A stretch of 64,000 nt of DNA from Pohlia nutans. Lineage: Eukaryota > Streptophyta > Bryopsida > Bryales > Mniaceae. The stretch is from assembly GCA_022496805.1 (NCBI GenBank), contig CM040091.1:22248336-22312335 (forward strand), in the 5' to 3' direction. This document shows, piece after piece, positions 22,915-35,230 of the stretch. Numbering within the stretch: position 1 is the first letter of the stretch; each line of letters begins with the position of its first letter. The notes beneath the pieces are model-generated. The model did not search any database. It worked only from the letters and a program-made list of their open reading frames with translations, and was not told where the DNA came from. Both the position numbers and the translations under genes were made by a program.

Positions 22915-24677
22915 AATCTTGCCTCGGCAAAGTGGCCCGCCACCCACATTTGGAGGGGCACTTTTGGGAGCGGATTTACAAAAAAAAAAATTACAGTTGA
23001 AGCGGCCCTAACCCGGCCGGCACTGTTGCCTCGAAATGCGGTCCATCTGTACAACCAATGCTCCTCGAATTATGGCCGGTGCTCCAAATTAATGAATTGT
23101 GCACATGCAACTTGCAAATCCCAAAATTCAGCATTTTTTTACACATCTATGAATGGATCCTAAAAATATTAAAAAATTTAATATAAACTCTTTGAACATA
23201 TACATTTTGATTCCATTGAGGTGCAAGATTTTATTTTTTTCATTTTAAAGTCTTTTTACTTGATCAAAATGAACAAATTAGGCAAAATTTGGAGGTTAAT
23301 GAATAAAAAATAATATAGTTACTTGTAAAAGCTTTTATTTTAGTTTTCAATTTAAAATTATTTTCAAAAGTATAAAAAAGTAAAAGTGTTTATTAAATTA
23401 AGTAGAAAGTAAAAAACAAAGACCCCAGGTAGTATAGCTGGGGTCCCCAGGTAGTGCAATTTTGCTAAAGCTAATTTGGCTCTTGTTAATTTTGCTAATT
23501 TAATTTAACATAGCTAGTTTGACTTTTGTTAATTTAATTTTGTTAATTTAACATGACTAATTGAGTATATACCAAAATCAAATTAAATTGAAAAAAGAAA
23601 TTGAATTGACATAGGTCATTGGTGAACCTCTTCACTTTCATTAAAAATTTAACCCAAATTCAATTTAACTTTAAAATCACACACCTTCCAAAATCTCAAT
23701 TTTGAATGTGCATTCCAAAATATACTATTAAATACTATTAATAATATCCATAATTAGAATAGAGAAGTCTTGGAACAAATCACAGAAAACTCAAATATAA
23801 AATCTTGTTAGAAAAAAGCTCATATTAATTTTTTCATAAAACAATTACTAGTGGGTACAAAGTGAAACGAAAAAGAAAATCATTAACCCCTAAGCTCCCG
23901 AGCGACCATTTTCTGGTCGTTGCCCGGAAAAAACGGGCTGCCCGGAACAAAAAAATATTTTTTTGAAAAAATAAAAAATATTTTAAAATACTACATCAAG
24001 TCTACTTTCCAACCCAATTTGAATTATAGCAATCCGAGTTAAACTCCACCCGGGGGAATTTTTCAAAGTAGATCACCTCAACATTGTCTTAGTGTTACAA
24101 AATTTGCTATTTGGGGAAAGTAATGATGATTCCTCCATCATTTCTCTTGCTTTTTTGAAGTTTACAATAAATAGCCCAACTTTAACCAATCGTACTAAAT
24201 TTTGAACTCTAAAATTGAAAATTATAATTTATACAAATTTTCGAAGGTTAATGCTTTTAAATTCATTAAAAAATGATCTAAAGATTATTTGGAAGTTTGA
24301 CCGTATGGATAATTTGTAAAGATGATACTCTACATTTTGTCTATTGAACCAACCTTCATCAAACATATGGAAGGCACATATTATAACACATCTATGTTTT
24401 GTCCAATACCCCTCGGGCTTTTAGGGGTTAATAAGTTTGACATGGAATTGTAAAATATCAATCTTGCCATATCCCGAGGCCATATCCCTCGTTGACTAGT
24501 TGTACCATGGAGAAACCTGACTCCGGGAAAGAGGGCAAAAACACCGGCCGATGAGGTGTGAGTGGCGGGGCCGTGAACATACCGTCGTGGTTTACGGGCG
24601 GATTGGGGCAGGTAGCCGTTCTGACATCGGTAAAGTGCCGTTGGCGGGGCTTTTTATAGTGAAGATTGAGGATGCCC
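22915..24677. mobile_element. PIF/Harbinger-like non-autonomous element (level 2 of nest)
   Basis: Starts GGGCATCCTCAATCTT and ends AAGATTGAGGATGCCC, flanked by TAA at 22912-22914 and 24678-24680. The TAA duplication and GGGC ends fit PIF/Harbinger. The ends are GC-rich while the centre is AT-rich. No transposase or MYB-like frame seen. Confidence 0.82.
23883..24431. mobile_element. TTAA-type element (level 3 of nest)
   Basis: TTAA-CCCCTAAGCTCCCGAG at the left and CTCGGGCTTTTAGGGG-TTAA at the right. A palindrome GACCATTTTCTGGTC lies just inside the left end. 549 bp. Confidence 0.8.
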
Positions 24678-24800
24678 TAAGAACCTTATGTTTGCACATA
24701 TGAAAAATCCTAAACAAATTATATACCTTAATATCATATGCTAAAATCCTTAAGTGGTCGGTTATGGGTGGCTCGACCTTATATGAGAGGGCTTGGGGTT

Positions 24801-27800
24801 TCATTCACCGCTGCTTTGAAGATCTGAAAAATGCTTGTCAATTATGTGGAGAATGACATCTGCTCCTTCCCTATGTGAGGAGGCATCTTTTACCTGCAAA
24901 GAGCAACCCACTTTCAGATCCTATGAGAATTGACCACTACCGAGGAAATATCCCAGATCCAACTCTGGTATGCACAGAACATTCTTGCCCTAGTGTGAGA
25001 ACCATCCTTCTAGAGCCTAAGTAATACCTAAGTTAGTAGTTTCATATCTAATAGAGAGAAACTATTATATTAGCAAGAAAGGTTATTTTATCAGAGAAAC
25101 TATTTTATTAGCAAGAAAGGTTATTTTATCAGAGAAAAATGTGTAAGTTTGGAGAGAAAGGAGATAATAATCCTAAGACCATCAAGAATGAAGAGTCTGT
25201 TGGGGGTAGTTCGTCTACCTATACCTCAAGGGCATGGGTAGCGAGATCTACGAGAAACAAGACTCAAAGCAGAAAACAACAAAAGGTTCAAAGAAGTGGT
25301 ACAAAATTCCTTGTTTGTCTCCCATGTTGCCTCCTACATAAAGATTTCTTCCATATTTCTTTATGATACAATTACCACTTGAGATAAAATTGTACAAGGT
25401 GAGATAAAAACTTGGGATCAACTTGGTATCTTTGTGGCGACATGGGCAATTTTCTAAAAGGATGAACATTTGTACATCCAAGAATGCTTTATAAGTCCAA
25501 AAATACTTGCATATGATTCTGGATTGCACAGTGATTGTGTGTTACATCACCAATCTAAGACTTACAGTTGAGAGATTCATACCTGAATTAAATTGTGAGC
25601 CGCATAGTTAGCCCTAGCTTTCGAGAAATTAACATCAACTCTCCACCATGAGACTTGTTGAAGGCCAGCTACCATTACCTCTGTCGACACACAAGTTTAA
25701 AAATGGCTCTTTCTCAGGTCATGAAAAAATTGCAGGCATCAACTTCCAAGTACTAGAAAAGACAGGTTATCACCAATAGTTACGAAGTGCTCACCTTCCA
25801 AATCATCTGAAGCAGGAACGCCATTGGGTTCGCTAACATCTTCCTCGCGAACAATATGTGGATACTCTATGTTAATCCCTTCGTTTAGAGCCTGTTTCCA
25901 TACCATCAGTCAAATCAGTATGAGCATAATATGAGGCTTACAAGGAAACACCAAAAGAGTCATCTCCTTTAGGAATTTAGAACAAAGTACAACCATTCGC
26001 ACTAAGATAGGGAACCCATAGGCGTGGGGTCCCTTGCCCGTGAGTTGAAAAGTCATCCCATTTACAATGCAAGTGTCATCTAAACACGTGGCTTGTAAGA
26101 AATGAGACACTTCTAGGTTCTACCACATTCAAAGATGCAAGTGTCATCTAAACATGGGGCTTGATACTTCTAGATTCTATCATGGTCAAAGATGCTTTCA
26201 TGATATACAGTCTACCTTCCATAATATGACAACACTATTGTTTCAAGCAATACACATGTAAAAAGTCATTTCTGTGACTAATCCATGCCTGTCACCTTGA
26301 AGTTAGGGCTTCCCAAACATGTCATAATAGAGAGGGACAACTGTACATCCTAGATGCAATACTCATCATTCAAGTACAGTTATTGGGTCCCATTACTTCA
26401 AACTTCAACACTTCAAAACTGTTTCATACAGTATTCAAATACACTCTGAGATTGTAATTATCACTCTCCAACATCACAGTCTAGTATCTGCAGAGAATAT
26501 TTGCTATTGTGTGCGCATGTGATTGGACACTGTCCACATGGCAAGTTCTGAACTCATGTACGTTGGCTAAACAGGGGTGATGTGAAAGAGCACTGAATGC
26601 ATTGGAATCCTTTCCAAAGATGAGGACAGGAAACAGCTAAAAGCTTCCGAAACGGTAAGTCGAGACACTAAAATGGAGCTTCATCGTCTGTACAATTGAC
26701 GACACCAGAAACTTGAGAAAGACTACGAGTAACTTACCTTCGGCATTTCTGCTTCTTTTCGGATTGATGCAGTGCGCCATCCAACCATGCCTTTTCAGAT
26801 AGTTAAGGCCATCTAGTACATTCTAAAGGAAGAGCTTGATCACATGAAACGTAAAGCTCTTGCAGAGACATTAATACTACTGGTTCCAAAAGTTTGAAAC
26901 TAAATAAGATTGACACAAGACACAACTAACCAATTGGCGGAAACATAGGGTCAGAACCATTTTTTTTCAATTACAATCTAGAAAATGGATACGATCATAG
27001 CCAACATTTGCATACACTGTCCGTTGCTTGAAGCATCGCAAGGCTGATCTGCAGAAACCAAAAAAGAACTCCAAATTCAGTTGACAGAACCCAAAACATG
27101 AAAACCTCTATATCGTTGAAGTCTGTACTTACAAGAATAAATCCAAAAAACGAATACGGAGTACATTCTGAACGAGAAAAAAGAAAGAAAAGACTCACAG
27201 GAATCTGCCTTCGGAACAATCTGTGACCATGCGCTCCAGAAGAGGTGGATGCTTTTCATTACCGTCAGCCAGGAATAAGTGCTTTCCAGTTTTGCCTATA
27301 ACCCAAGGTGAGATAAAAGGAGCTACCCTCTCAAGTGGAACCAGTCCAAACAGGAAGGGCAACTGCAAAACAGCAGCATAAAGAGGTTATTTAGATACTC
27401 GTATAGCTCATGCATAAAGACACTTCTTCAAAAGATATCCAAATACTGTAGAACCATGTAATATCTACGAAAGAAATCATTCTCACATGTTGATTGTCTC
27501 TGCACCCTAAATGAGGTGTAGCAAGAGTAATAAAATTGATAGGTTCCAGCCCTGCAATAGTGGCCTTCTGATAAGTGATCGATGCAGCTGCACTATCAGT
27601 CGTGGAAGCTTCTAACCGCTCTTGCCAAAAACTCCGTTCACCTGCAGAAGGATGTGATGGAATTAAGTTACTCATATGGTAATTAAGTTACTGAAGAGGG
27701 AATTTGAAGAGGGAATTAATAGACCAAGCATCTATGACTAAGTTATTCATATGATAATTAAGTTACTTATGAGGGAAGTGATAGACCAAACGTCTATGAC

Positions 27801-30168
27801 TCCAAGTTAGTAAGAACACCAAAATAATAGTCTAGTTAACTATGTACATATTCTAAGTATGTAGACAAATAATACTAATACTAGAACAATAAGTGTACAC
27901 AACATCTAATCGACAAGATCTCACTTCTATGGTTGGGTAGTGAGCCACACACAGTAAATATCAATTACCATTTGTGCACATTGTCTTTCTTAATATTTTA
28001 GGATGTACATTATGAACTATGTTATTTCATCTACTCGAGCAGTTAGAGCAGTTAGGTGGGTAATGCACTCCCCACTACCTACCAAGTGCAATGCACGAGG
28101 TAGGTAGTGGGGAGTGCATTACACATCTCGACAGCTCGAGTAGATGAAATAACATAACATGACCCACCAGCGTGCCCGTCGAGGGCGTCTGCTCAATATA
28201 ATTAACCGGGTCGATACGAGAATGTAACCTGTAGTTAGATTATGGTGAGTAATCTACTATCTTAGAGCCAATCACAAGCCCGAGACGGGCAGGCCGGTGG
28301 GTTACAGAAAAAAAAACACCTCACACACATTTCAAAGACCTAATTATTGTATGCTCTCAACATGAGGGAAACCACACAACAAGGTGGGATTTGTCACCTG
28401 CGGGAGCGAACAATAGGCCAATGGCATATCGTGCAATCAAGCCTCCAAGCGAGTGGCCCACGAAAGAGATTTTAGGCACACCAGGGTTATTCTTAACCAC
28501 TTCCATGACCTAAAATTGGCAAGTGGACAGAGTCAGTGCAAGAGCTTCTAAAGCAACAAACTGATTCCAAAAGAATTTAGCCCCTAAAGGATCAAGAAGC
28601 CCAAATTAGGCCTTATGTTTTTCATGGTAGTTTCGAGTAGGTCTTATGTGAAGTTCCATTTGTTCAAATTTGTTTGATTTTTGACAACGCATGCAATGTT
28701 CTTCAGATATTATGGTAATATAAAATTCGGTCCGATCTAAATTATCTTTTTGACAAATGAATTCTCATTTTAACCCCTCAAGGACCAAGGCTGATTTTCC
28801 AAGTTCGGTCAGCTCACTGTGGAACGAGTATTGATCCTCAATTCTCGAGGTTTTTTGTGGTGATTCTACTCTTCGTAACGAAGATGGGATGGTAATTTAC
28901 GTACGTAGGTGATGTATAAATAAAAAAATACAATCACGCAAAGGTGAAAAACCTAACTGCAGGGAGCTCCTCAAAACTTTCATACAATGAGCTAGGCATC
29001 TGAATTTCCTCACACAATGAGCTAACCCCCTCATGCACACAATTGCCAAATTCATTTTAAACTTTGCATTTTCGGCATTTTCAGAAAGTTTCAAATATGG
29101 GCAACATGCCATAAAAAAAGGTGCAATCAACTTTGAAGCTTATAATCTTACTATTGAAGAACCCCGAACGGTTGAAAATTTGTAGGTTGTAATAAATTCA
29201 AGCTACTTGAAATATCTTACGGTTGGATTGGTCAAAAAGGTCATAGATCAAAAAATATTTGTCTTTTTATGAGAAGGGGTACTTTGGAGTGTTTGGAGAG
29301 GAACCTAGTTGTGGTTAAAACCACGAACCCTAGGTCCTTTAGAGACGGTACTCACCTCATCTGCGAGACGCTTACCCATGACGTCAACGCCATTTAACGT
29401 CTTCCAAGAGGAATTCGAAGCACTACCTGGGAAAAAAAATTCAAAACCAAACCCTAAATCAAACTCCAAGTACCTTGCTGCCACCACAGGATCTAGACTA
29501 TGAAGTCGAAAAAAGAACGAACAGGACGGGAGAAGTAACGAACAGTGCACAACTACTTTGTCCGCAAGCTTCAACTGCTCAGCAGTATATTTCCAATTCC
29601 GTTCACTGCATCCACTCCGGAAGAAAAAAACAAAAATAAATTCCAAGTCAGCGAACGACCAAGCATCCATGGCTTGAAAATGACTAATCGTATAAGAACA
29701 TTGGTCAAAACCTAACTTAAAGAAAAGTGGACAAGAAAACCAACATGAGGCTCACACCGACTGCTTTAAATAACTTTTGCAAATGGTTCACGATGTTTAC
29801 CTTCCATAAATTCCGTTCACAAGGATGACCAGATGATCGGGCTTGGCTTTCTCGTCGACGGTCCCGAGAGTTAATGAGCTCGGCCCGCTGTCCGTCACAT
29901 CGTGACTACGTTTGCTTGGCTTCAGCATCCACCACCGGCTGCCCTGGGAGCCCTTCCTGCATAGAGAGCCCAGCCTACTCAGTGAGCTTCCTGTGGTGAA
30001 AGAATTAGAACTACGACTAAGTTTACTACTCGACCACGACATGGTTTTCAAATTGCTAGCAACACGAATGTGCCATGAAAACTGGAATCCGCTACGATCA
30101 GATGCACAAGGAAGAGCGCAAGCGTTATGGGCAACGCCCATTTGCATGCTCACGGGTGGTGTGTACAT
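24801..30168 (-). CDS. DUF676-type putative serine esterase / lipase
   Basis: Eleven exons on the minus strand: 30168-29801, 29605-29540, 29422-29356, 28509-28398, 27641-27487, 27362-27199, 27048-26993, 26790-26738, 25891-25795, 25680-25584, 24893-24801, about 442 residues. The start is the first ATG after an in-frame stop. The first ~70 residues are Ser/Arg-rich and acid-poor, compatible with an organelle transit peptide, or the true start may be the second Met (43). Core: HLVILVNGIYG (oxyanion strand), GVDVMGKRLADE, then VGHSLGGLIARYA with nucleophile Ser187. INFITLATPHLG, LADG and VGYDRMVGWRT follow. Plant relatives have His in YDH, a plausible catalytic His, but the splice junction here gives Arg. 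My count of exon 10 is 97 nt, whereas 98 is needed to keep frame into exon 11; this is either a miscount or a frameshift. The order of motifs fits plant alpha/beta hydrolases of this family. Substrate unknown. Confidence 0.85.
25053..25137. repeat. 43-bp tandem duplication in last lipase intron
   Basis: The phrase TTAGCAAGAAAGGTTATTTT occurs twice about 43 bases apart, with GAGAAACTATT in both. Confidence 0.8.
26060..26195. repeat. Imperfect tandem duplication in lipase intron 8
   Basis: Two copies of about 72 bp, both with TGCAAGTGTCATCTAAACA, then GGCTTG, then TTCTAG-TTCTA. Confidence 0.7.
27660..27800. repeat. Imperfect tandem duplication in lipase intron 4
   Basis: Two copies of a block with AATTAAGTTACT, GAGGGAA and ATAGACCAA-C-TCTATGACT. 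Confidence 0.7.
28017..28154. repeat. Long inverted repeat (hairpin) in lipase intron 4
   Basis: Arms of about 65 bp beginning TATGTTATTTCATCTACTCG pair with the right side ending CGAGTAGATGAAATAACATA. The arms include TAATGCACTCCCCACTACCT. The loop is only about 15 bases. It looks like a small MITE and would fold into a strong hairpin in pre-mRNA. Confidence 0.8.
28577..28769. mobile_element. Family B MITE fragment in lipase intron 3
   Basis: Begins CCCCTAAAGGATCAAGAAG and shares GAGTAGGTCTTATGTG, CAATGTTCTTCA and GGTAATATAAAATTCGGTCC with other family B copies. Right end not defined. Confidence 0.6.
28770..29318. mobile_element. Family E TTAA-type MITE in lipase intron 3
   Basis: Starts TTAA-CCCCTCAAGGACCAAG at 28770 and is the inverse of 1665-2252 for most of its length. 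The right end is degraded; TTAA at 29315-29318 is the best boundary. Together with the family B fragment it makes up most of the 846-bp intron. Confidence 0.65.
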
Positions 30169-30592
30169 GGCAGTCGCAGCGAAGAAGAATACCAGTGAGG
30201 TCCCCGAGGCACCCTACCTCTTTGGTTCAGAGTGGCTCGTGTCGTATTGTGGTTGGTTTAGGGTGACGTGGACATGTCAAAAATCTGACGTGGGATTTCC
30301 ATCTCGCTGTGTCTGGATCTGACGGTAGCTGACCGAAAAATAATAATGGTACCATTTGATTTGAAACTGGTGCCACGTTGCATGTTGCAAGAGGTGGGAA
30401 AACGTCTAAGGGTGCCATTTGTCAAACCAGGAAAATTCTTCAAGGAGTAAATGAATTCATTTTCTTCCCTGAAGATGGAACTCCTGCATAACATTCAGCC
30501 TTCAAAGAGAATGCCTTTTAAGTTTCATCCACCTTTATATACAGAGTGACCAGTGATTTCTAATTGAAAGAACTATTGAATCAAATAAACAA

Positions 30593-30856
30593 TGACGAAA
30601 CACTATTGAGTGAGAATCAATCAAATAAACAATGAAAAAACACTGTTGAATTGTGGTTTCAATGACGAAACACTATTGAGTTGAGAATCAATCAAATAAA
30701 CAATGAAAAAACATTGTTGAATTGTGCTTTCCATTACTGTGCACCATGGTTGCTTGCTCTTGCTTAATGCCACGTGCCCCCATAGCTACTAATGGGATGT
30801 GGAATATCCCACATCATTTCGTTGGAAGGATGAAATGATGTGGGATATTCCACATC
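30593..30856. repeat. Tandem repeat followed by a perfect 25-bp inverted repeat
   Basis: A ~64-bp unit containing AATCAATCAAATAAACAATG is repeated at about 30593-30735. At 30796-30820 and 30832-30856 two 25-bp arms (starting GATGTGGAATATCCCACATC) are exact inverses separated by 11 bases. A related, inverted region is at 48285-48510. This lies 430-690 bp upstream of the lipase start codon. Confidence 0.75.
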
Positions 30857-30961
30857 ATTCCATGCAAGGGAGGGCAGCAAGCTCAAAGACTACTGAATGT
30901 TATGTGGAATCCTGCCATTCAAGAATTAAAATTGGTTTCAAGGGATGTGGCACACCCTCGT

Positions 30962-31150
30962 CACTACGGTGCCTCGAAAGTGGGTTGCCTGGAGGACTTA
31001 TTTGGGAATAAAAAACCATTGAAGGAGGGGTTTTTTTTAAGGTGGGCCTTGAATCAGACAAAAATAGGGGGCCCTTTTGTCCCCATTCATTCAAGCCCAC
31101 CCGGGGATTTAGAGAAATCCGATCCTTCTTGCCTCAGGAATAAGGATTGA
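30962..31150. repeat. Single arm of the CACTA-like element of 14907 plus associated sequence
   Basis: CACTACGGTGCCTCGAAAGT and GGGTTGCCTGG match the 14907 element, then the sequence diverges. The following GGGGG-rich part (AAAATAGGGGGC, GGGGGATTTAGAG) resembles 40640-40770. Boundaries unclear. Confidence 0.5.
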
Positions 31151-31249
31151 ATCAAAGTCATCCAACTCGACGTTTACTTAGCTGCATGGGTCAACTACAT
31201 TTACACACTAGAATCTTTGAAATATTGGGTGAATCGTCACAATACAAGA

Positions 31250-31431
31250 TGAGGCATAAAATTTTACAAATCATCCCCCTTCTAATCGGATCACACATGC
31301 ATGAAACTAACTTTTCATAAAATATATACTAAAAAATCCACACTACAAAATGTTGTTAATGCCGGATGAGGAAATTATGTTTAATTCTGTACATATTTCA
31401 CTTTCTAGATGGTTGGATGTTTAGGGATTAA
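31250..31431. mobile_element. TTAA-type element fragment
   Basis: Matches the right half of 49910-50263 (GGATCACACATGCATGAA, TCCACACTACAAAA) and ends GGTTGGATGTTTAGGGATTAA. Confidence 0.6.
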
Positions 31432-31740
31432 TCTTCTATTTATTTATGCGTGTATTATTACATGGTTGATTTGAAAAAAATTCTTTTAATTTTTTTTTAA
31501 AGGATTAAGTGGTAGTTTTGTAAAATTTGTAGCATAGTCGTATACAAATGTCTTATAAAAAAGAGTGCAATAAGATTTGAATTTGCTTGCAATTTATATT
31601 ACTATTGAAATCATAGATATCACTGTATAAATAAATGACATAGAGATGATTACAATTGTATTGTCGATTACACCTGAGGTTTTATTGTCTCTGCTCTTTT
31701 GGGGGAGAGACTACGTATACGCTTCGTTTTTAAGGAGTTA

Positions 31741-33315
31741 CATGGTTGAATAGTACAAACAAGGTATAAAAGTAAATATATGGTAAATACTTAGGCATAG
31801 ACTACACAACTAGCCACTTGTTAGAGATCTATCAACCCTTTGACGCACCTACATCCATGTAATGAATAACAAATAGATTGTGACCATTTTTTTGACTACA
31901 TCTTGTATAATTTTTCATTTATTCAAATTTCTCTTGGTTCTTGTGCTAATTGACTATTATTTGTACGATATGAATTTTCAAAATAAGATAAGATGATTTT
32001 TATTAAAATAACATAATTGGTTTATGTCAAATTTCATTCTTAGTTCAAAAAGTGAGACCTTAAACATGATTTTCCAAAATAAGTAGAATCGAATTATGAA
32101 AATCATACCATCTTGTAGTCACGTAGTGCATGTTATTCCAAATTCATTACAATATTTTAAAAAAATAATCAAATTTGGGGTTTTTAATTGAATTTCAAAA
32201 GAAAAGCCTAAAAATTTAATGAAAAAAATAATAAAATGTATGATGAATCCAACGATACAAATGGGATCTTCAAGCTGACATTTACAATTTAACTTTGTAC
32301 ATCAACTCCGTTTTTGTTATTCATCACACATTTTATAACGCATCTTCAAAATCAGTGTTCAATTAGGACATCAAAGGATTAAGTTCTATCATTGATTTTA
32401 TATTACGTTCATACTTTTATTTTCTCATAAAAAACAAATTTGAAAATTCAATGGATCAACCTCATTGTACATGACTAACAGCACCTCCTAAAATTTCAAA
32501 TTCATAATCAAATCAAAAGTTAGAGATCTCAAATAAAGTGGGAGATAAAAGAGGTTTGAAGTTATTCAACTTTCATTCATGTAACTTTTAGAAGTTAGTA
32601 ACCGTTAGAGGATATTTGAGCTCTAAACTAATTGGAACCTTAAAAGGGTCAAAAGAAGAGATAAATGGATTACGAACTTATTAATTTTTATTTTTTAAAA
32701 CTTTTGAAGGTCCAAAATGATGAACACAAATTAAACTTGTAATTGATTTAGTAGGATAAGTTTTATTTTATTTTCTAATTTTTACAAAAAAAAATTCTTT
32801 AAAAGTCATATCAAATTCTAACCTCAATATCTAATATTGTAAACCTCCAACCTTAGATTTGATTGAAAATTTAAGTTGTAGAAAATTAGGGATGCAATTA
32901 GTTAAGTTGTAGAAAATTAGGCGTAAATAAAGTTTTTGTTGGTAATGGCAATATTGAGCCAATGTCCACCGGGCAAAGGGCCATTGATGCACAACTATTA
33001 TCCCCTTTTGAGAATAGACATTGTAGTGACTAGAAACTTATAACAAAAGTAACCAAAATCAAGTATATAGATAATTACGAGGTATAGTTTGAGAGTTTTT
33101 TTTGGCGATGATTGCCAAGTCATAGGCGAGGTCATAGGTTTTGTGGTTGGTTGGTGAAGAGCCTTGTGTTACAATTATGTTGTTGATTTCCATTGGGTTT
33201 GTTTGAGCAATAATGTCATATACATGACTTGGTGCCGCTACAGTTGGTTGTCCTATTACCAACCACTAGCTGCCCCAAAACCATTGTGTTGACTTGTCTG
33301 AATTCCGTCATAGTG
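31741..33315. repeat. Left arm of a large inverted duplication
   Basis: Reverse complement of 60065-64000 once three insertions in the right arm are removed. Similarity is high over the whole arm, including the family A element, the Glu/Leu-free AT-rich centre and the SINE-like tail (GGTTGGTTGGTGAAGAG). The right arm runs out of the window, so the outer border is unknown. Confidence 0.85.
31832..32382. mobile_element. Family A TTAA-type element in left arm
   Basis: Ends TCAACCCTTTGACGCACC and GGACATCAAAGGATTAA; the flanking TTAA copies are partly mutated. Its mirror is 63358-63908. Confidence 0.75.
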
Positions 33316-34180
33316 AGAACTGAATGCCGTGATTTGTGGGACTCACGCCGATTCAAGGTCCATACGAGGTTGGTTTTGGGTTGTTGTGGAGTGCAGCTAA
33401 AACGTGTAGTTAAAACAACTAAAATATGTTTTGTTTCTGCCCAAAGTAGTTTTTAGTTTATGCATCATGTAGTGGTTGCTTTTGGATTTGATCATGAGTA
33501 GAAAGTAGGACCGCCAAAGTTTGATTATAGGATAATAGTGTATCAAGTACGGGTTAGAGGTTAATTTGCACTTTGGAATTTTGTATAAAATTGAGGAATG
33601 CAAATTATATATTGCAATTTTTTGCAATCCTCATGAAATCCTATTTCAAACGCGGTCATAATTTTTTTTCGGATTTACCATTGCCAAAAAAAGGTCAGAC
33701 TGCTTAAGTGGTTGGTTTTAGGACAATCAACTTTAGTGAATTATCATAGGAAAGAAAGTTGCACCAACCAATTGGTTGTGTTTCTCGTACATTGATACTA
33801 TAAGAAACCCTTTTTTATGAATCTTTTTTGAATGTCCAGTTGTTTTTAATATTCTTCTAAACATCTCGACGTTACTTTTGATGATATTGGTAACATAAAA
33901 ACAATTGAACGTCTAAAAAAATTTGCCATGAAAAACACGAGTTTTTTTTATAGTATGAGCTAAATATGAATAAATAGTGCTCTTTAACCACTAGCTTTTG
34001 TTTGTATTTTTCAAATCAAGTGTATTGGAAGTAGTTGGTTATTTTCACTTTTTCTTTTACATGGTATGATTGAACCAAAGTGATGTATAGCAATGGTGCT
34101 TATTGCTTTAAATGTGTGTTTAATGGAGGTTATGGATAGTTTGATTTTATTTTCTAAGTGTTTCATTGAGGGACATGCAT
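32945..34180. repeat. SINE-like composite repeat also present at 47230-47800
   Basis: Shares with 47230-47800 the phrases GAGAATAGACA, GGTTGGTTGGTG, ATTACAATTAT and TCTTTAACCACT, in the same order. In the 47 kb copy a tRNA-like B box GGTTCGATTCC is preserved. The left copy carries an extra block (about 33490-33720) that recurs at 35985-36215. Confidence 0.6.
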
Positions 34181-35230
34181 TGTCCTCCTAGCTCCAACTA
34201 TGATGACTATGACTAGGTTTATTTTCCAACCTTGATTGATGATGCTATTAATTAATGGTTGATATATTTGGATTTTATCATCTATTGTTTCTTGTGAGAA
34301 TTTGTAATTACAGTGTGCAATTAGTCACATTGAATAAGGGTATTCCATTGAATTTCAAACACATACATTCATTGTGAAGAACTCAAAGTAAAATTACAAT
34401 ATGAAATTAATTATGAGAATTATAAATTATTCTCATTATTAGAAAACTACAAAATTTTGATTTCCTACATGAAACAATTTTTTTCTAGAATGTGAAGACT
34501 AGACCCTACATTAGATTTTTGAAGTTTGTCGAATACAATCAATGATCATCCGGGAGTTTTTGTTGAAGATAGGCTCGCTCCATTGATGAGGGCGATGCTT
34601 AAAGATTGGGGTGGTAGCTTGGAGGAGCCTACTTCCATCCCTTCTTGTTTCCAAACATTGCTTCGATTGTATAGAAGGTGGGTGAAAGCACGATAAATTG
34701 AACCATTTGCAATCCTTGTGAAGAAACAACAATGCAAGGACCAAAATCCCATTACATTTGTATTTTTTGTAAATTTACCCTGAATGTTGGAAAATCGAAT
34801 GCATGGATGTTTACCAATTCAAGAATGATTTTGAACCTATCAAAAGAAGAGATGCTAGATTGCAACTTCGCTTGCATTAATGGATGATGGTTTTAAAAAG
34901 TGTGTGAATAAAATCCACAACGGATACGTTGAACACGTCCGAAATTTGTCTTTCATTGATGGAGTGAACAAAGGATCCATAGGGGCGGCTTACACTACAC
35001 ACCAAGAGCTGTGACTAAGAAAAATGAATTAGTTCCATGGTCACACTTCATGGTCAAACTTCCAAAAAATGTAATTTTTAAAGCATTTGGGCCTCACACT
35101 AAGTGTAAACCAAACTTGGACTGAGAAGAATGACTATGTACTAAAAAGTGGGCGTGTTGATTTTTTAATGAATGCCTAAAAAGGTCAATTTTGAAGATTG
35201 ATGTTCATATAGGACATGATGAAAAAACCA
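34181..35230. other. AT-rich stretch, nothing recognised
   Basis: No supported gene. Short minus-strand frames at 34511-34752 show no domain. Confidence 0.4.

Larger units (their letters stand above)
22710..24779. mobile_element. TA-type TIR element enlarged by nested insertions
   Basis: TA-AGGTCGAGCCACCCATTACC at the left and GGGTGGCTCGACCT-TA at the right. Without the 22915-24677 insertion it would be about 300 bp, like the 9267-9549 copy, whose interior it matches (CTAGATTGTGAA, AGATGTACCTCATTTGTA, TGAAGTACTTTTCACTT). Confidence 0.85.
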
